A DNA stretch of 64,000 nt, from positions 1 to 64,000 of the forward strand of contig NZ_LDSL01000018.1 of the NCBI RefSeq assembly GCF_001476815.1. The letters are read 5' to 3'. The notes under the pieces were generated by a model. That model ran no database searches. It was not told the origin of the DNA and saw only the letters and a program-made list of their open reading frames with translations. Origin of the DNA: Pseudacidovorax intermedius (GTDB lineage: Bacteria; Pseudomonadota; Gammaproteobacteria; Burkholderiales; Burkholderiaceae_C). Within the stretch, counting starts at the first letter, position 1. Every line of letters begins with the position of its first letter. A program made the translations under genes and the position numbers. Shown here piece by piece: positions 35,639 to 46,700 of this stretch.

Positions 35639-36403
35639 TCAGGCCGGGTTGTCGATGTCGATGAAGACATGCTCGAGTCCGTGCGCCGCCGCCACCTGCG
35701 CTGCCACGGCCGGGGCACCGTAGCGCTCGGTCGCATGGTGGCCGCAGGCCAGGAAGGCCACGCCCGTCTCGCGGGCGTAATGCGCCTGCGGCTCCGAGAT
35801 CTCGCCGGTGAGGAAGGCATCCGCCCCTGCAGCGATGGCGGCCTCGAAGAAGCCCTGCGCCCCACCGGTGCACCAAGCGATGCGGCGCAGCGGCCGGCCG
35901 TCGCCGGGCACCACGGTCACCGGGCGGCCCAGCCGCGACTCGACGTGCCGGCCCAGCGCCGCGGCGCCGTCGAACGCCGTGCCGGCCTCGGGCGTGCCGA
36001 GCCAGCCCAGGTCCTGCTCGCCGAAGCGTGTGGCCTGCGCCTCCAGCCCGAGCACGCGGCCGAGCTGCGCGTTGTTGCCCAGCAGCGGATGCGCGTCCAG
36101 GGGCAGGTGGTAGGCGAACAGGTTGACGTCGTGGCCGATCAGCAGGCCCAGGCGCTGGCGCATCCAGCCGGTCACCCGGCCGTCCTGGCCGCGCCAGAAC
36201 AGCCCGTGGTGCACGAAGAGCGCATCCGCACCTTCGGCAATGGCGGCCTCGATGAAGGCCCGGCTGGCCGTCACGCCCGAGACGATCTTGCGGATCTCGG
36301 CGCGGCCCTCGACCTGCAGGCCGTTGGGGCCGTAGTCCTTGAAGCGGTCGGGCGTCAGCAGGGCATCGAAGGACTGCAGGAGGGCGGATCGGGACAGGCT
36401 CAT
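35639..36403 (-). CDS. Nif3-like dinuclear metal centre protein (YbgI family)
   Basis: A 254-residue NIF3/YbgI protein forming hexameric toroids with a dinuclear metal site per subunit. Metal ligands are in FVHHGLFW and HLPLDAHPLLG near residues 64-105, and in CGHHATERYG near the C-terminus. It has been tentatively linked to GTP cyclohydrolase I type 2 activity; the role is still unclear. The ATG overlaps the upstream MFS stop (ATGA), so the transporter, this gene and pdxA look like one transcript. Confidence 0.93.
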   Translation of the reverse strand: MSLSRSALLQSFDALLTPDRFKDYGPNGLQVEGRAEIRKIVSGVTASRAFIEAAIAEGADALFVHHGLFWRGQDGRVTGWMRQRLGLLIGHDVNLFAYHLPLDAHPLLGNNAQLGRVLGLEAQATRFGEQDLGWLGTPEAGTAFDGAAALGRHVESRLGRPVTVVPGDGRPLRRIAWCTGGAQGFFEAAIAAGADAFLTGEISEPQAHYARETGVAFLACGHHATERYGAPAVAAQVAAAHGLEHVFIDIDNPA

Positions 36404-37725
36404 CCGCGCATTGTCGCGGCCTGCATCGGCTGGCCCCGGACGGCCAGCGGCAACCATGCCAGCACGAAGCCCAGCACGGCCAGCGCGCCGACGTAGTGGG
36501 CGGGCGCCATCAGGTCGCGCTGCAGCCACAGCGTCAGGATCACCGGCGTCAGACCGCCGAAGATGGCATAGGCCATGTTGTAGGCGAAGGACAGGCCCGA
36601 GAAGCGCACGGGCGCCGGGAAGGCCCGCACGCTCGCGATCGGCACCGTGGCGATGGTGCCCACGAACAGCCCGACCAGTCCGTAATGCCAGAACAGCGAC
36701 GCGGTGGTGCCCGGCAGGCCGGTGTAGAACAGGTAGGCCGTGATGAAGAGGCCCGCCCAGCCGACCAGCATGGTGGGGCGCGTGCCGAAGCGGTCGCAGG
36801 CCCAGCCGACGAGCACGCAGCCCAGCGTCAGCATGAACGTGGCCAGGGCATTGGCCTCCAGCGCGACGGCGGCCGGAACGTGGTGCACCTTCTGCAGGTA
36901 GGTGGGCGTGTACAGCACCACCACGACGATGGCGGCCGACAGCACCCAGGTCAGCAGCGCAACGTACAGTACCGGCGCGCGGTGGTCGCGCACGATGGTC
37001 TTGAGCGGCAGCTCGGCGGCCACGCTGCGGCGCTGCGCCAGCTCCTGGAACACCGGCGTCTCGTGCAGGAAGCGGCGCAGGTACACCGACACCAGGCCGA
37101 ACACGCCGCCCAGGATGAAGGGAATCCGCCAGGCGAAGTCGCTCACCTCGGCCGGCGCGTAGTGCGTGTTGATGGCCACTGCCACCAGCGAGCCCAGCAG
37201 GATGCCGCCGGTGATGCCAGCCGTGAGCGTGCCCACGCCCAGACCGTAGCGTTGCGCCGGCACGTGCTCGCCGATGAAGACCCAGGCGCCCGGCATCTCG
37301 CCGCCGATGGCAGCGCCCTGCAGCACGCGCATGGCCAGCAGCAGCAGCGGCGCGGCCACGCCGATGGCGGCATAGGTGGGCAGCAGGCCGATCACCAGCG
37401 TCGGCACGGCCATGAGGAAGATCGACAGCGAGAACATGCGCTTGCGCCCCAGCAGGTCGCCGAAGTGCGCGATGACGATGCCGCCCACCGGCCGGGCCAG
37501 GTAGCCGGCGGCGAAGATGCCGAAGGTCTGCAGCTGGCGCAGCCAGTCCGGCATGTCGGCCGGAAAGAACAGGCCGCCGATCACGGCAGCGAAGAAGACA
37601 TAGATGACGAAGTCGTAGAACTCGAGCGTGCCGCCCAGCGCGGACAGCGCGAGCGTCTTGTAGTCCCGCGCGGTCAACGGGCGCGGGCCGGCGGCGGCGC
37701 CGGCGAATGGGGAAGCAGAAGACAT
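36400..37725 (-). CDS. MFS transporter, metabolite:H+ symporter (MHS/ProP-like) family
   Basis: A 441-residue 12-helix permease. Features of the MHS group are SALGGTLEFYDFVIY at the first helix, ARPVGGIVIAHFGDLLGRKRMF (motif A) and RVLQGAAIGGEMPGAWVF. Related proteins import citrate, ketoglutarate, shikimate, proline or betaine. The substrate cannot be read from the sequence. Start ATG 37725. It shares an ATGA junction with the Nif3-like gene. Confidence 0.9.
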   Translation of the reverse strand: MSSASPFAGAAAGPRPLTARDYKTLALSALGGTLEFYDFVIYVFFAAVIGGLFFPADMPDWLRQLQTFGIFAAGYLARPVGGIVIAHFGDLLGRKRMFSLSIFLMAVPTLVIGLLPTYAAIGVAAPLLLLAMRVLQGAAIGGEMPGAWVFIGEHVPAQRYGLGVGTLTAGITGGILLGSLVAVAINTHYAPAEVSDFAWRIPFILGGVFGLVSVYLRRFLHETPVFQELAQRRSVAAELPLKTIVRDHRAPVLYVALLTWVLSAAIVVVVLYTPTYLQKVHHVPAAVALEANALATFMLTLGCVLVGWACDRFGTRPTMLVGWAGLFITAYLFYTGLPGTTASLFWHYGLVGLFVGTIATVPIASVRAFPAPVRFSGLSFAYNMAYAIFGGLTPVILTLWLQRDLMAPAHYVGALAVLGFVLAWLPLAVRGQPMQAATMRG

Positions 37726-38023
37726 GGAAAAACCCAACCGGCGGAGACGGCCGCCGCCGGCGCCCGGCACAGGTCGGGCGCGAATCGAGGCGAGAAAGGG
37801 GCGAGGACGAGCGGCGCGCAGCAGGCGACCGGATGGGTCGCGCCCGGGCCACGTCGGGCAGGCCGGATAGGCCAAGGGGCAGGATTTTAGGGTTTACCCG
37901 CTCTCCGGGTCCGGGACGGGCGCTTGTCCGACGGCCGCGACACGGCCCGTCCAGGGGTCATCAGCGACAATCCCGGGCCCCGCGGGGACGCTCCCTGCAT
38001 TTTTTCCTGCCTCTGGTTTCCTC
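37726..38023. other. Divergent intergenic region between MFS and DegS-like genes
   Basis: A 298-base gap between divergent starts. It must hold promoters for both directions. I see no convincing -35/-10 pair, repeat or RNA. Confidence 0.4.
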
Positions 38024-39181
<1,158 letters not shown>

Positions 39182-39237
39182 AGACGCCAGGGATTTCGGC
39201 CGGCGGTCCAGCCCCGCGGCCGAACCGTTGCCGGCGC

Positions 39238-40047
39238 TTACTGCCCGGTCGGCCCCGCCGTCTCCTCGCTGCGCTCCTCCTCGGACTTGGTGGCGCGCGA
39301 GAAATAGCCCGCGGCCACGATGCCCACCTCGTACAGCAGGCACATGGGCACCGCCAGCGCCAGTTGCGAGATCACGTCCGGCGGCGTCACCACGGCGGCG
39401 ACGACGAAGGACAGCACGATGAAGTAGCCGCGGAAGCTGCGCAGCTTCTCGATCGTGACCATCTCGAAGCGCACCAGCAGCATGACCACGATCGGCACCT
39501 GGAAGGCCAGGCCGAAGGCGATGTAGAGCGACAGGATCGACTCCACATACGACGAAATGTCCGGCGTTGCCGCCACCGACGGCGGCGTGAAGCGCTGGAT
39601 GAAGGCGAACATCTTGTCCAGCACGAAGAACTGCACGAAGGCGATGCCGGAATAGGCCAGGAAGCTGCCGAAGATGATGAGCGGCAGTGCGAAGCGCTTC
39701 TCATGGCTGTAAAGGCCCGGCGCCACGAAGGCCCAGATCTGGTACATCAGCCAGGGCAGCGCCAGCAGCACCGCCGCCATGCCCAGCACCTTCAGCGGCA
39801 CGAAGAAGGGCGAGAACACACCCACCGCGATCAGCTTGGCATCGGGCGGCATGTGGGCCTTGATGGGCACCGCGATCCAGTCGATCAGCCCGGCCGGCCC
39901 GGGCCAGAAGGCCAGCAGCGCAGCGGCAGCGGCAATGCCGTAGATGCAGTAGAGCAGCCGGTCGCGCAGCTCGACCAGATGGGCGACGAAGGGCTGCTCG
40001 GTGCCCGCGAGCTCGTCTTCTTTGTTGTTGGAATTCGAATCAGCCAT
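39238..40047 (-). CDS. tatC: Sec-independent protein translocase TatC
   Basis: A 269-residue six-helix core of the Tat translocase, the receptor for twin-arginine signal peptides. Conserved segments are FVAHLVELRDRLLYC near the N-terminus, and the first periplasmic region and FGLAFQVPIVVMLLV. Gene order is tatA-tatB-tatC on the minus strand. Confidence 0.97.
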   Translation of the reverse strand: MADSNSNNKEDELAGTEQPFVAHLVELRDRLLYCIYGIAAAAALLAFWPGPAGLIDWIAVPIKAHMPPDAKLIAVGVFSPFFVPLKVLGMAAVLLALPWLMYQIWAFVAPGLYSHEKRFALPLIIFGSFLAYSGIAFVQFFVLDKMFAFIQRFTPPSVAATPDISSYVESILSLYIAFGLAFQVPIVVMLLVRFEMVTIEKLRSFRGYFIVLSFVVAAVVTPPDVISQLALAVPMCLLYEVGIVAAGYFSRATKSEEERSEETAGPTGQ

Positions 40048-40133
40048 CAGAGGTCACCGCGTGGCTGGATCAGCGCACAGAAACGGGAGGAAAGTGAAAG
40101 ACGGCGCGCCGGGCCCAGGCGGCCCGCGCTGCC

Positions 40134-40595
40134 TCAACCGCCAGGCCGCGGCCGGTGCCGGGCCACTCGCGCAGCGCCGGACTGCGTCCGCGTGCGCAGC
40201 TTGTTGCGCGCCTTGTACCAGTGCGGCACGGCGCCCTGCTTCAGGCGCCAGTTCTTCTTGGGATGGCGGTAGACCGGGTACACCGGCGCCGCCTCGTACG
40301 ACGTGGCCGGCGTCACCGTGTCCAGGCCCGACAGGTCGTCCTGCACCTGGCCGGCATGGTCGCGGATGCTCTGCTCGACCTCGCGCGCAGCACCCACCAC
40401 GCCGTCCTTCATCTTGCGAAGCTCATCCAGCTCCATCGAGCGGTTGACCTCCGCCTTGACGTCGTTGACGTAGCGCTGCGCCTTGCCCAGCAGGGTGCCC
40501 ACGGTACGGGCCACCCGCGGCAGCTTCTCGGGGCCGATCACCACCAGTGCCACAGCGCCGATCAACGCCATCTTGGAAATGCCGAGATCGATCAC
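40134..40595 (-). CDS. tatB: Sec-independent protein translocase TatB
   Basis: A 153-residue protein with an N-terminal helix and the motif [15 protein letters not shown], followed by an amphipathic helix with many charged residues (about 25-90). TatB forms the substrate-binding complex with TatC. The C-terminal tail is basic, ending RPRPGG. Confidence 0.95.
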   Translation of the reverse strand: MIDLGISKMALIGAVALVVIGPEKLPRVARTVGTLLGKAQRYVNDVKAEVNRSMELDELRKMKDGVVGAAREVEQSIRDHAGQVQDDLSGLDTVTPATSYEAAPVYPVYRHPKKNWRLKQGAVPHWYKARNKLRTRTQSGAARVARHRPRPGG

Positions 40596-40633
40596 CGCGA
40601 CGTCCTTGCCTCAGGGATGGCGTGCTGCACGGC

Positions 40634-40876
40634 TCAGGACTTCTGGCGTGCCTCGACGTCGATGGTGGACTTGTCGGCCGCAGGCTGGCCGGTGACCTGC
40701 TGATGCGGGGCCGATGCGGCCGGCGCGTCGGACGAGGAACCGTCCTTCATGCCGTCCTTGAAACCCTTGACCGCACCGCCCAGGTCCGAGCCCATGTTCT
40801 TGAGCTTCTTGGTGCCGAACACCATGACCACGATGAGCAGCACGATCAGCCAGTGCCAGATGGAAAACGAACCCAT
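40634..40876 (-). CDS. tatA: Sec-independent protein translocase TatA
   Basis: An 80-residue pore-forming Tat subunit. Short membrane helix ([15 protein letters not shown]), hinge [14 protein letters not shown], then an amphipathic helix and a polar tail. First of tatABC; hinT is 43 bases upstream on the same strand. Confidence 0.96.
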   Translation of the reverse strand: MGSFSIWHWLIVLLIVVMVFGTKKLKNMGSDLGGAVKGFKDGMKDGSSSDAPAASAPHQQVTGQPAADKSTIDVEARQKS

Positions 40877-40919
40877 GGAATGCTCCTAACAATGTTGAAA
40901 TTCTAGACCGCCGGCGGCC

Positions 40920-41276
40920 TCAGCCCTTGAGCCAGGGACGCGGACCGCCCATGACGTGGACATGGAGATGGTGCACTTCCTGCCCGCCTTCCTGGCCCGT
41001 GTTGACGACGACACGGAAACCGCCTTCGGGATAGGCACCGCAGCCCTGCGCCAGCGCCAGGCGCGGTGCCAGCGTCATGATGCGGCCCATCAGGCCGGCA
41101 TCCTCCGGCCCGAGCTGGGCCATCGAGGGAATATGACGCTTGGGCACGATCAGGAAGTGCACCGGCGCCCAGGGCGCGATGTCGTGGAAAGCGAGCAGTT
41201 CCTCGTCCTCGTACACCTTGTTGGAAGGAATCTTGCCTTCCACGATCTTGCAGAAGATGCAGTCGTGCTCTGCCAT
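40920..41276 (-). CDS. hinT: Histidine triad nucleotide-binding protein (HinT-like)
   Basis: A 118-residue HIT-family phosphoramidase/nucleotide hydrolase. The N-terminal CIFCKIVEGKIPSNKVYEDE and histidine triad HHLHVHV are complete. The start MAEHDCIFC is preferred over an ATG seven codons upstream. It lies between the his genes hisE/hisI and tatA, a usual order in Burkholderiales. Confidence 0.95.
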   Translation of the reverse strand: MAEHDCIFCKIVEGKIPSNKVYEDEELLAFHDIAPWAPVHFLIVPKRHIPSMAQLGPEDAGLMGRIMTLAPRLALAQGCGAYPEGGFRVVVNTGQEGGQEVHHLHVHVMGGPRPWLKG

Positions 41277-41332
41277 TCGAATCGGTCTCCAGGGCAACAG
41301 GGGTCAAACGGCCACAGCAGGTCCGCCGCGCC

Positions 41333-41725
41333 TCAGGCGATGGCCACCGCGTCCATCGGGCGGCCGGCATTCATCCGCACCATGCCCTTGACGATGCGGT
41401 AGAGGAACCAGAGGGATATGAGGCTCCAGGCGATGAAGCCCGGCAGCAGGAAGATCAGCCATAGCCAGGAGGTCAGCACATACAGCAGCCCGGCCCACAG
41501 CACCGACCGGATGCGCCAGCTGAAATGGGAGGCCTGCCAGGTGCCCGCCGCATCATCGCGCTTGACGAAGTCGATCAGCAGTGCGAGCAGCAGCAACAGG
41601 ACGGACACCTGCGCGCCCGGCACCACCGCAGCGACGGCGACGATCAGGTGCAGCACATAGCTCACCCAGCCGATGGTGCGCAGCGAGTCGCCGCGATCCA
41701 CCTCGATGATGTCCCTGTTGCTCAT
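41333..41725 (-). CDS. DUF4870-type membrane protein
   Basis: A 130-residue protein with about three membrane helices: a first at residues 18-50, a second at 75-92, and a third at 93-112. Its N-terminus (RTIGWVSYVLHLI) and the motif HFSWRIRSVLW resemble the DUF4870 family (Tic20-like topology). Its function is unknown. It is conserved between hisE and the HIT gene in related genomes. Confidence 0.75.
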   Translation of the reverse strand: MSNRDIIEVDRGDSLRTIGWVSYVLHLIVAVAAVVPGAQVSVLLLLLALLIDFVKRDDAAGTWQASHFSWRIRSVLWAGLLYVLTSWLWLIFLLPGFIAWSLISLWFLYRIVKGMVRMNAGRPMDAVAIA

Positions 41726-41784
41726 GCGATCCCCTTCAGAGTTTGTATTGCAGCGACGGCGCGGCGATGTGCGCCGGGCGACGC

Positions 41785-42180
41785 TCAGTCGCCCGCGGCC
41801 TCACGGGCCTGCGCCTTGCGCAGCGCCTTTTCCTCGATGCCGCTGGTGCCCTCGCGCCGCGCCAGCTCAGCCGCGACGTCCCGGGGCGCCAGCCCATAGT
41901 GCGCCAGCGCCACCATGCTGTGGAACCACAGATCGGCCACTTCGTTCACAATTTTTTGGCGGTCGGCGCCGTGGTCGGCGTCCTTGCAGGCCATCACCAC
42001 CTCGGTGGCTTCCTCGCCGATCTTCTTGAGAAAGCCGTCGGGGCCCTTGTGGAGCAGGCGGGCGACGTAGCTCTGGCCCGGGTCGCCCCCGGCAGCGGGC
42101 TTGCGGGCGTCGATGACGGCGGCCAGCCGGTCCAGCACATCCGCCGTGCCGCTGGCCGGCGTGGAATCGTGGTCACTCAT
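41785..42180 (-). CDS. hisE: Phosphoribosyl-ATP pyrophosphatase
   Basis: A 131-residue MazG-fold enzyme for step 2 of histidine synthesis, hydrolysing PR-ATP to PR-AMP and PPi. Motifs are [31 protein letters not shown] and [13 protein letters not shown]. The ATG overlaps the hisI stop (ATGA). HisE is a separate protein here, as usual in betaproteobacteria. Confidence 0.95.
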   Translation of the reverse strand: MSDHDSTPASGTADVLDRLAAVIDARKPAAGGDPGQSYVARLLHKGPDGFLKKIGEEATEVVMACKDADHGADRQKIVNEVADLWFHSMVALAHYGLAPRDVAAELARREGTSGIEEKALRKAQAREAAGD

Positions 42181-42572
42181 GATTGGTAGATGGCACCGGG
42201 ATCCTTGAGGACCGGCTCGACGCTGACCCATTGGCCGTCGACGTATTTCTGGAAGAAGCAGCTGTGACGCCCCGTGTGGCAGGCGATGCCGGGATCATGG
42301 CCCTCCTGCGTGACAGAAAGCAGCACGACGTCGTTGTCGCAGTCCAGGCGCAGTTCGTGCACACGCTGCACATGGCCGGACTCCTCGCCCTTGAACCAGA
42401 GCTTGCCGCGCGAGCGGCTGAAATACACCGCACGCCCGGTCTCCACCGTCTTTGCGAGGGCCTCCCGGTTCATCCAAGCGAACATCAGGATGTCCTTGCT
42501 GCCGTGCTCCTGGGCGATCGCCGGCACCAGCCCGGCCGCATCCCAGCGCACTTCGTCAAGCCATGTTGTCAT
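42177..42572 (-). CDS. hisI: Phosphoribosyl-AMP cyclohydrolase
   Basis: A 131-residue zinc enzyme for step 3 of histidine synthesis. Metal-binding residues are in [13 protein letters not shown] and [10 protein letters not shown]. It lies 8.5 kb downstream of hisF; the gap is filled by a capsule-export cassette, so hisI needs its own promoter or one within the divergent gap to gfcA (42573-42706). Confidence 0.96.
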   Translation of the reverse strand: MTTWLDEVRWDAAGLVPAIAQEHGSKDILMFAWMNREALAKTVETGRAVYFSRSRGKLWFKGEESGHVQRVHELRLDCDNDVVLLSVTQEGHDPGIACHTGRHSCFFQKYVDGQWVSVEPVLKDPGAIYQS

Positions 42573-42706
42573 GAGCGCATTGTCACCCAGCAACACCGGA
42601 ACAAATCAGTTGGCCCGGGCGCCGAAAGGCCGTTAAACTCACTTCGACTGAATCCGCCATCCAGATCGTCTGGCTGGGCCGCACACCTTTTTATAGGGGA
42701 ACTGCC

Positions 42707-42991
42707 ATGAACTTCGCTCGTCTCGTTTCCGCAGCGGCTGCCGCTGCCCTCATCGCCGCTCCCATGGTGGCCGGCGCCCAGACCGCTCCCGCTGCTGCTG
42801 GCGGCGGTGGCGCGGGTGGTGGTGCCGCCACCGCAGCCGGCATCGGCGGCCTGTCCGTCGGCGCCACGGTGGCCGTGGTCGTCGCAGCCGGCGTCGTCGT
42901 CGGTGCAGCCGCCAGCTCGGGTGGCGACAGCGGCGGTGGCAACTTCATTCTGCCCGGCACGGGCACGACCGGCACCACCGGCACCCGGTGA
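42707..42991 (+). CDS. gfcA: Small exported Gly/Ala-rich protein, GfcA/YjbE-like
   Basis: A 94-residue secreted protein. Signal peptide with cleavage after AGAQ-like site near residue 25; the rest is Gly/Ala/Val-rich with a hydrophobic stretch (GATVAVVVAAGVVVGAAAS) and a repetitive end GTGTTGTTGTR. Composition, size and position match the small first gene of the gfc/yjb exopolysaccharide operons (GfcA/YmcD, YjbE). Strong ribosome-binding site AGGGGAA. Function unknown in any organism. Confidence 0.7.
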   Translation: MNFARLVSAAAAAALIAAPMVAGAQTAPAAAGGGGAGGGAATAAGIGGLSVGATVAVVVAAGVVVGAAASSGGDSGGGNFILPGTGTTGTTGTR

Positions 42992-43027
42992 GGCCCGGCA
43001 TCCTCCCCCGCGGGAGGGTGCGATCCA

Positions 43028-43072
43028 CGCAACAGCGGCCTTCGATGCTGAATCCAAGGCCGCTTTGTTGCG
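43028..43072 (+). promoter_or_regulatory. Long hairpin spanning the gfcB start codon
   Basis: Arms CGCAACAGCGGCCTT (43028-43042) and AAGGCCGC-TT-TGTTGCG (43056-43072) pair in all 15 positions with a two-base bulge. The 13-base loop contains the ATG at 43045. Only three T follow the inner stem, so it is a poor terminator by itself; attenuation or translational control is possible. Confidence 0.6.
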
Positions 43073-43749
43073 TCCTGGCAACGCTCTTTCTTGCAGCATG
43101 CGGCACCGGCGGCGGTGCGACTTTCGAGAGTGCGCGCTACGTGGTCGAACGGGCCAGTGGCCGCATCGACGAGAGGCAACCCGTCTTCAACCCCGCGTTT
43201 CGTTACCTTCGCGCCACGCGGGGTGACTCGGTGGCGTATCTGGTGCTCGGCTACGTGGACCCTACACCGGAAGGACCGGTCGAGGTCTGGTACACGGGCG
43301 AGCGCGAAGTGATCCGCCTGCGAGATGGTCGCCTGGTCGGCACCTCGGGATTGACGGTGGACTGGCGCACCACCCGGTTGGCCGATGCGCCGAGCTGGCA
43401 GCGGCTGCTTTCCGGCCAAGGTGGCATCAGCTTCGACCGCGCACGCGACGTGATGCCCGGCTACCACGCCGACATCCAGGAAAAAGTGAACGTCTCTCGT
43501 CTGAATGCCTACAAACCGGCTGCGCTCAAGGGTCGCCCCGCCTCCCAGCTGACGTGGTTCGAAGAGCGTGCAGTCCCCCGCTCTTTCGACAGCCCGGCCC
43601 TGCCGCCCGCGCATTTCGGTGTCGCCCGGGACGCGGAAGGCGCACCTTTTGTTGTTTATTCGGAACAGTGCTTGAGCCCCGACGTCTGCTACACCTTCGA
43701 GCGCTGGACGCCCTCCGTCGCCAGCCGCACGCCGACCGCAGGCTCATGA
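43045..43749 (+). CDS. gfcB: YjbF/GfcB-family outer-membrane lipoprotein
   Basis: A 234-residue lipoprotein: signal peptide MLNPRPLCCVLATLFLAAC with lipobox LAAC, then a beta-rich domain (YLVLGYVD, VWYTGEREVIRLRDGRLVGT, TVDWR) matching the YjbF/GfcB pattern. These are needed for group 4 capsule or Yjb polysaccharide output in E. coli. A GTG at 42988 overlapping the gfcA stop is an alternative start but gives an over-long signal n-region. Its stop overlaps the next ATG. Confidence 0.82.
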   Translation: MLNPRPLCCVLATLFLAACGTGGGATFESARYVVERASGRIDERQPVFNPAFRYLRATRGDSVAYLVLGYVDPTPEGPVEVWYTGEREVIRLRDGRLVGTSGLTVDWRTTRLADAPSWQRLLSGQGGISFDRARDVMPGYHADIQEKVNVSRLNAYKPAALKGRPASQLTWFEERAVPRSFDSPALPPAHFGVARDAEGAPFVVYSEQCLSPDVCYTFERWTPSVASRTPTAGS

Positions 43750-46700
43750 CCACCTGCGAGCGCGCGTCCCGCCTGCACCCCCTCACGCTCCACCTGTTTG
43801 CCGCGCTCTGCCTGGGCACGGCGGGCGGCGCGCTGGCGCAGAACGCGGCAGGCACCCTGCCTGCTGCCGGCACCGAGGCGACGCCGACGCGGCCCGGCGA
43901 GCGCCTGAGCCAATGGCTACTCCAGCAGTCCCCCCGACCGGCGGACCCTGGCGTGGCATGGCTGGTGCCGCAGGAAAAGCTTCCCCAGCAGTACCTGCGC
44001 AACGTGCTGCTGATCCATTTCGAGCGTTCCGCGGCGCAGCGTTCCGGAGAGGACCGCGCCATCCGCCAGCGGCTGCTGGGCTGGCTGCACACCCTGCCCG
44101 CGACAGGCCGGGTCGCGCTCGGCATCGTGGATCCGCGCTGGCTGGAGGTGAACCCGGGCCAGGATCCGGTGGCTGGCGACCGTGCGCGTTTCGTGCTGCC
44201 GCAGGATGCCACAGGCGACGTCGTCGTGGTCCAGCCGGACGGCACTCTCTGCCACGTTCGGCATGCCAGCGGCCGCTGGGTGGGCGATTACCTGCGGGCC
44301 TGCGGCCGGCTGGATGGCACCGACTGGGCCTGGATCGCGCAGGCCGACGGCCGCACCGCGCGCATGGGCGTGGCGGCGTGGAACCGGGAGGCGGGCGTGG
44401 AGCCCGCGCCCGGCGCCTGGGTCTGGGCACCGCCCCGGTCCATGGAGGACATGGTCGCGGCCTCCGAAGGCCTCATCAAGTTCCTGGGAACGCAGGGCCC
44501 CGCGCCCTCGGCCGCGCGTGCGGCATTCCAGCCGGTACCGACGCCAAACGACGGCGCGGCCACGACACCTGTCCCCACTCCCGCGCTGCCGGGCGGCTTC
44601 GCGGCGACCGGCAGCCTGCCCGCCATGCCAGCCGCCTGGCCGCGCCCTCTGGATGGCAGCGCCAACGACTGGGGCGAGATCGGCCTGCTGCAGACGCCCA
44701 CCGCCCGCATGAGCGCGGCCGGCGAGGTGCGCACCTCCTACAGCTCGGTGTGGCCCTACAGCCGGCTCAACGTGATGTTCCAGCCCTTCGACTGGATGGA
44801 GGCCGGATTCCGCTACACCAGCGTCTCCAACCGCGAGTACGGACCGCAGTTCCCCAACCAGAGCTACAAGGACAAGAGCATCGACGTCAAGTTCAGGTTG
44901 CTGCGCGAGTCGGCCCGTGTGCCTGAGTTGTCACTGGGCTTTCGCGACATCGGCGGCACCGGCCTGTTCTCGAGCGAGTACTTCGTCGCCAACAAGCGCT
45001 TCGGCGACCTGGACGTCAGCCTGGGCATCGGCTGGGGCTACCTGGGCGCGAGCGGCAACATCAGCAACCCGCTGCGGCTGATCAGCAACCGATTCGCCAC
45101 GCGGCCCGGCTCCGACAACACCGGCGAGGCCAACCTCAACGCCTATTTCCGCGGGCCGGCCGCCCTGTTCGGCGGCGTCCAGTGGCAGACGCCGTGGTAT
45201 CCGCTCACGCTCAAGCTGGAATACGACGGCAACAACTACCAGAACGAGCCGCTCGCCAACCCGTTGCCGCGGCGCTCGCCGCTCAACGTCGGGCTGGCCT
45301 ACAAGCTGGCGCAGAACGTGACGCTGTCCGCCGGCTTCGAGCGTGGCGAACGGTTCATGATCGGCCTGACGGTGGGCGGCAACCTGTCCACGGCCCAGGT
45401 GCCCAAGCTGCTGGATCCGCCGCCGCCCAACTTCGTGCCCGGTGCGCCGGCCAATCCGCCGGGCTGGCAGGAGACGGCGGCGCAGATCGAAGCGCAGACG
45501 GGCTGGCGCGTCCTGCGCATCGCGCCTAACGGCGACGTGCTGCACCTGTGGGTGACCGACGCCAACACCGTCTACCGCGACACGCGCACCGAGCGCGCCG
45601 TGGCCGTGCTGCACCGCGACGCGCCGGCGGCCATCCGCTCCTTCGTCATCCACTACGAGGAGCGCGGCCTGCCCCTGCATGCGCAGGCCATCGCCCGCGA
45701 CGAATGGGTGCGCGCCCGCACCGAGCCGCTGCCGCCTCACCTGGCGCGCGACGTCACGCGCCGCGACTATGCGCCGGAACCCCAGCCGCAGCCCGACACG
45801 CTGCTGACGCCCGTGGCCGAGGGCAAGCCGGGCCAGACCGGCGCCGCCTGGCTGCGGCCGACGGACACCTTCACCTTCGGCGTGTCGCCCTACTTCAACC
45901 AGATCATCGGCGGCCCCAACAGCTTCGCCCTGGTAGAGCTGGGCGCGCGGGCCAGTGCCCAGTACAACTTCTCGCAACAGACCTGGCTGCAGGGTACGGT
46001 CAACCTGCGCCTGGCCGACAACTACAAGGGCTTCACCTACGACGCCCCCAGCGGCCTGCCGCGCGTGCGCACCGACCAGCGTCTCTACCTGACGACCAGC
46101 CGCGTCACGATTCCGAACCTGCAGCTCACGCACGTCGGCCAGCTGACCAAGGACCAGTTCTACAGCGTCTACGGCGGCTACCTCGAGCCGATGTTTGCCG
46201 GCGTGGGCGCCGAGTGGCTGTACCGGCCCTGGGGCAGCCGCTGGGCCTTCGGCATCGACGTCAACCGCGTGCGCCAGCGCGAGTTCGACCAGCACCTGGG
46301 CCTGCGCGACTACCGCGTCAACACCGGCCATGCCTCGCTGTACTGGAACACCGGCTGGAACGGCGTGCTGGTGCGCGTGAGCGCGGGCCAGTACTTGGCG
46401 GGCGACCGCGGCGCCACGCTCGACATCGCCAAGCGCTTCGACAACGGCCTGACGCTGGGCGCCTATGCGACCAAGACCAACGTGTCGGCGGCGCAGTTCG
46501 GCGAGGGCAGCTTCGACAAGGGCATCTACCTGTCGATCCCGCTGGACGCCCTGCTGCCGCGTTCGAGCCGCTCGCTCATCGGCTTCAACTGGTCGCCACT
46601 GACCCGCGACGGCGGCGCCCGCCTGGGCCGCGCCGTCTCGCTCTACGACCTGACCTACATCCGCGACCCGGACGCCTTCCGCTTCGGGCCGCCGCCGAGC

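Noticed and set aside
42988-43044. Separate small gene between gfcA and gfcB
   Set aside because: The frame from the GTG at 42988 runs directly into gfcB without a stop; it is at most an alternative gfcB start.
43028-43072. Simple rho-independent terminator after gfcA
   Set aside because: Only three T follow the inner stem, and the 3' arm continues pairing through TGTTGCG; kept as a regulatory hairpin of unknown action.
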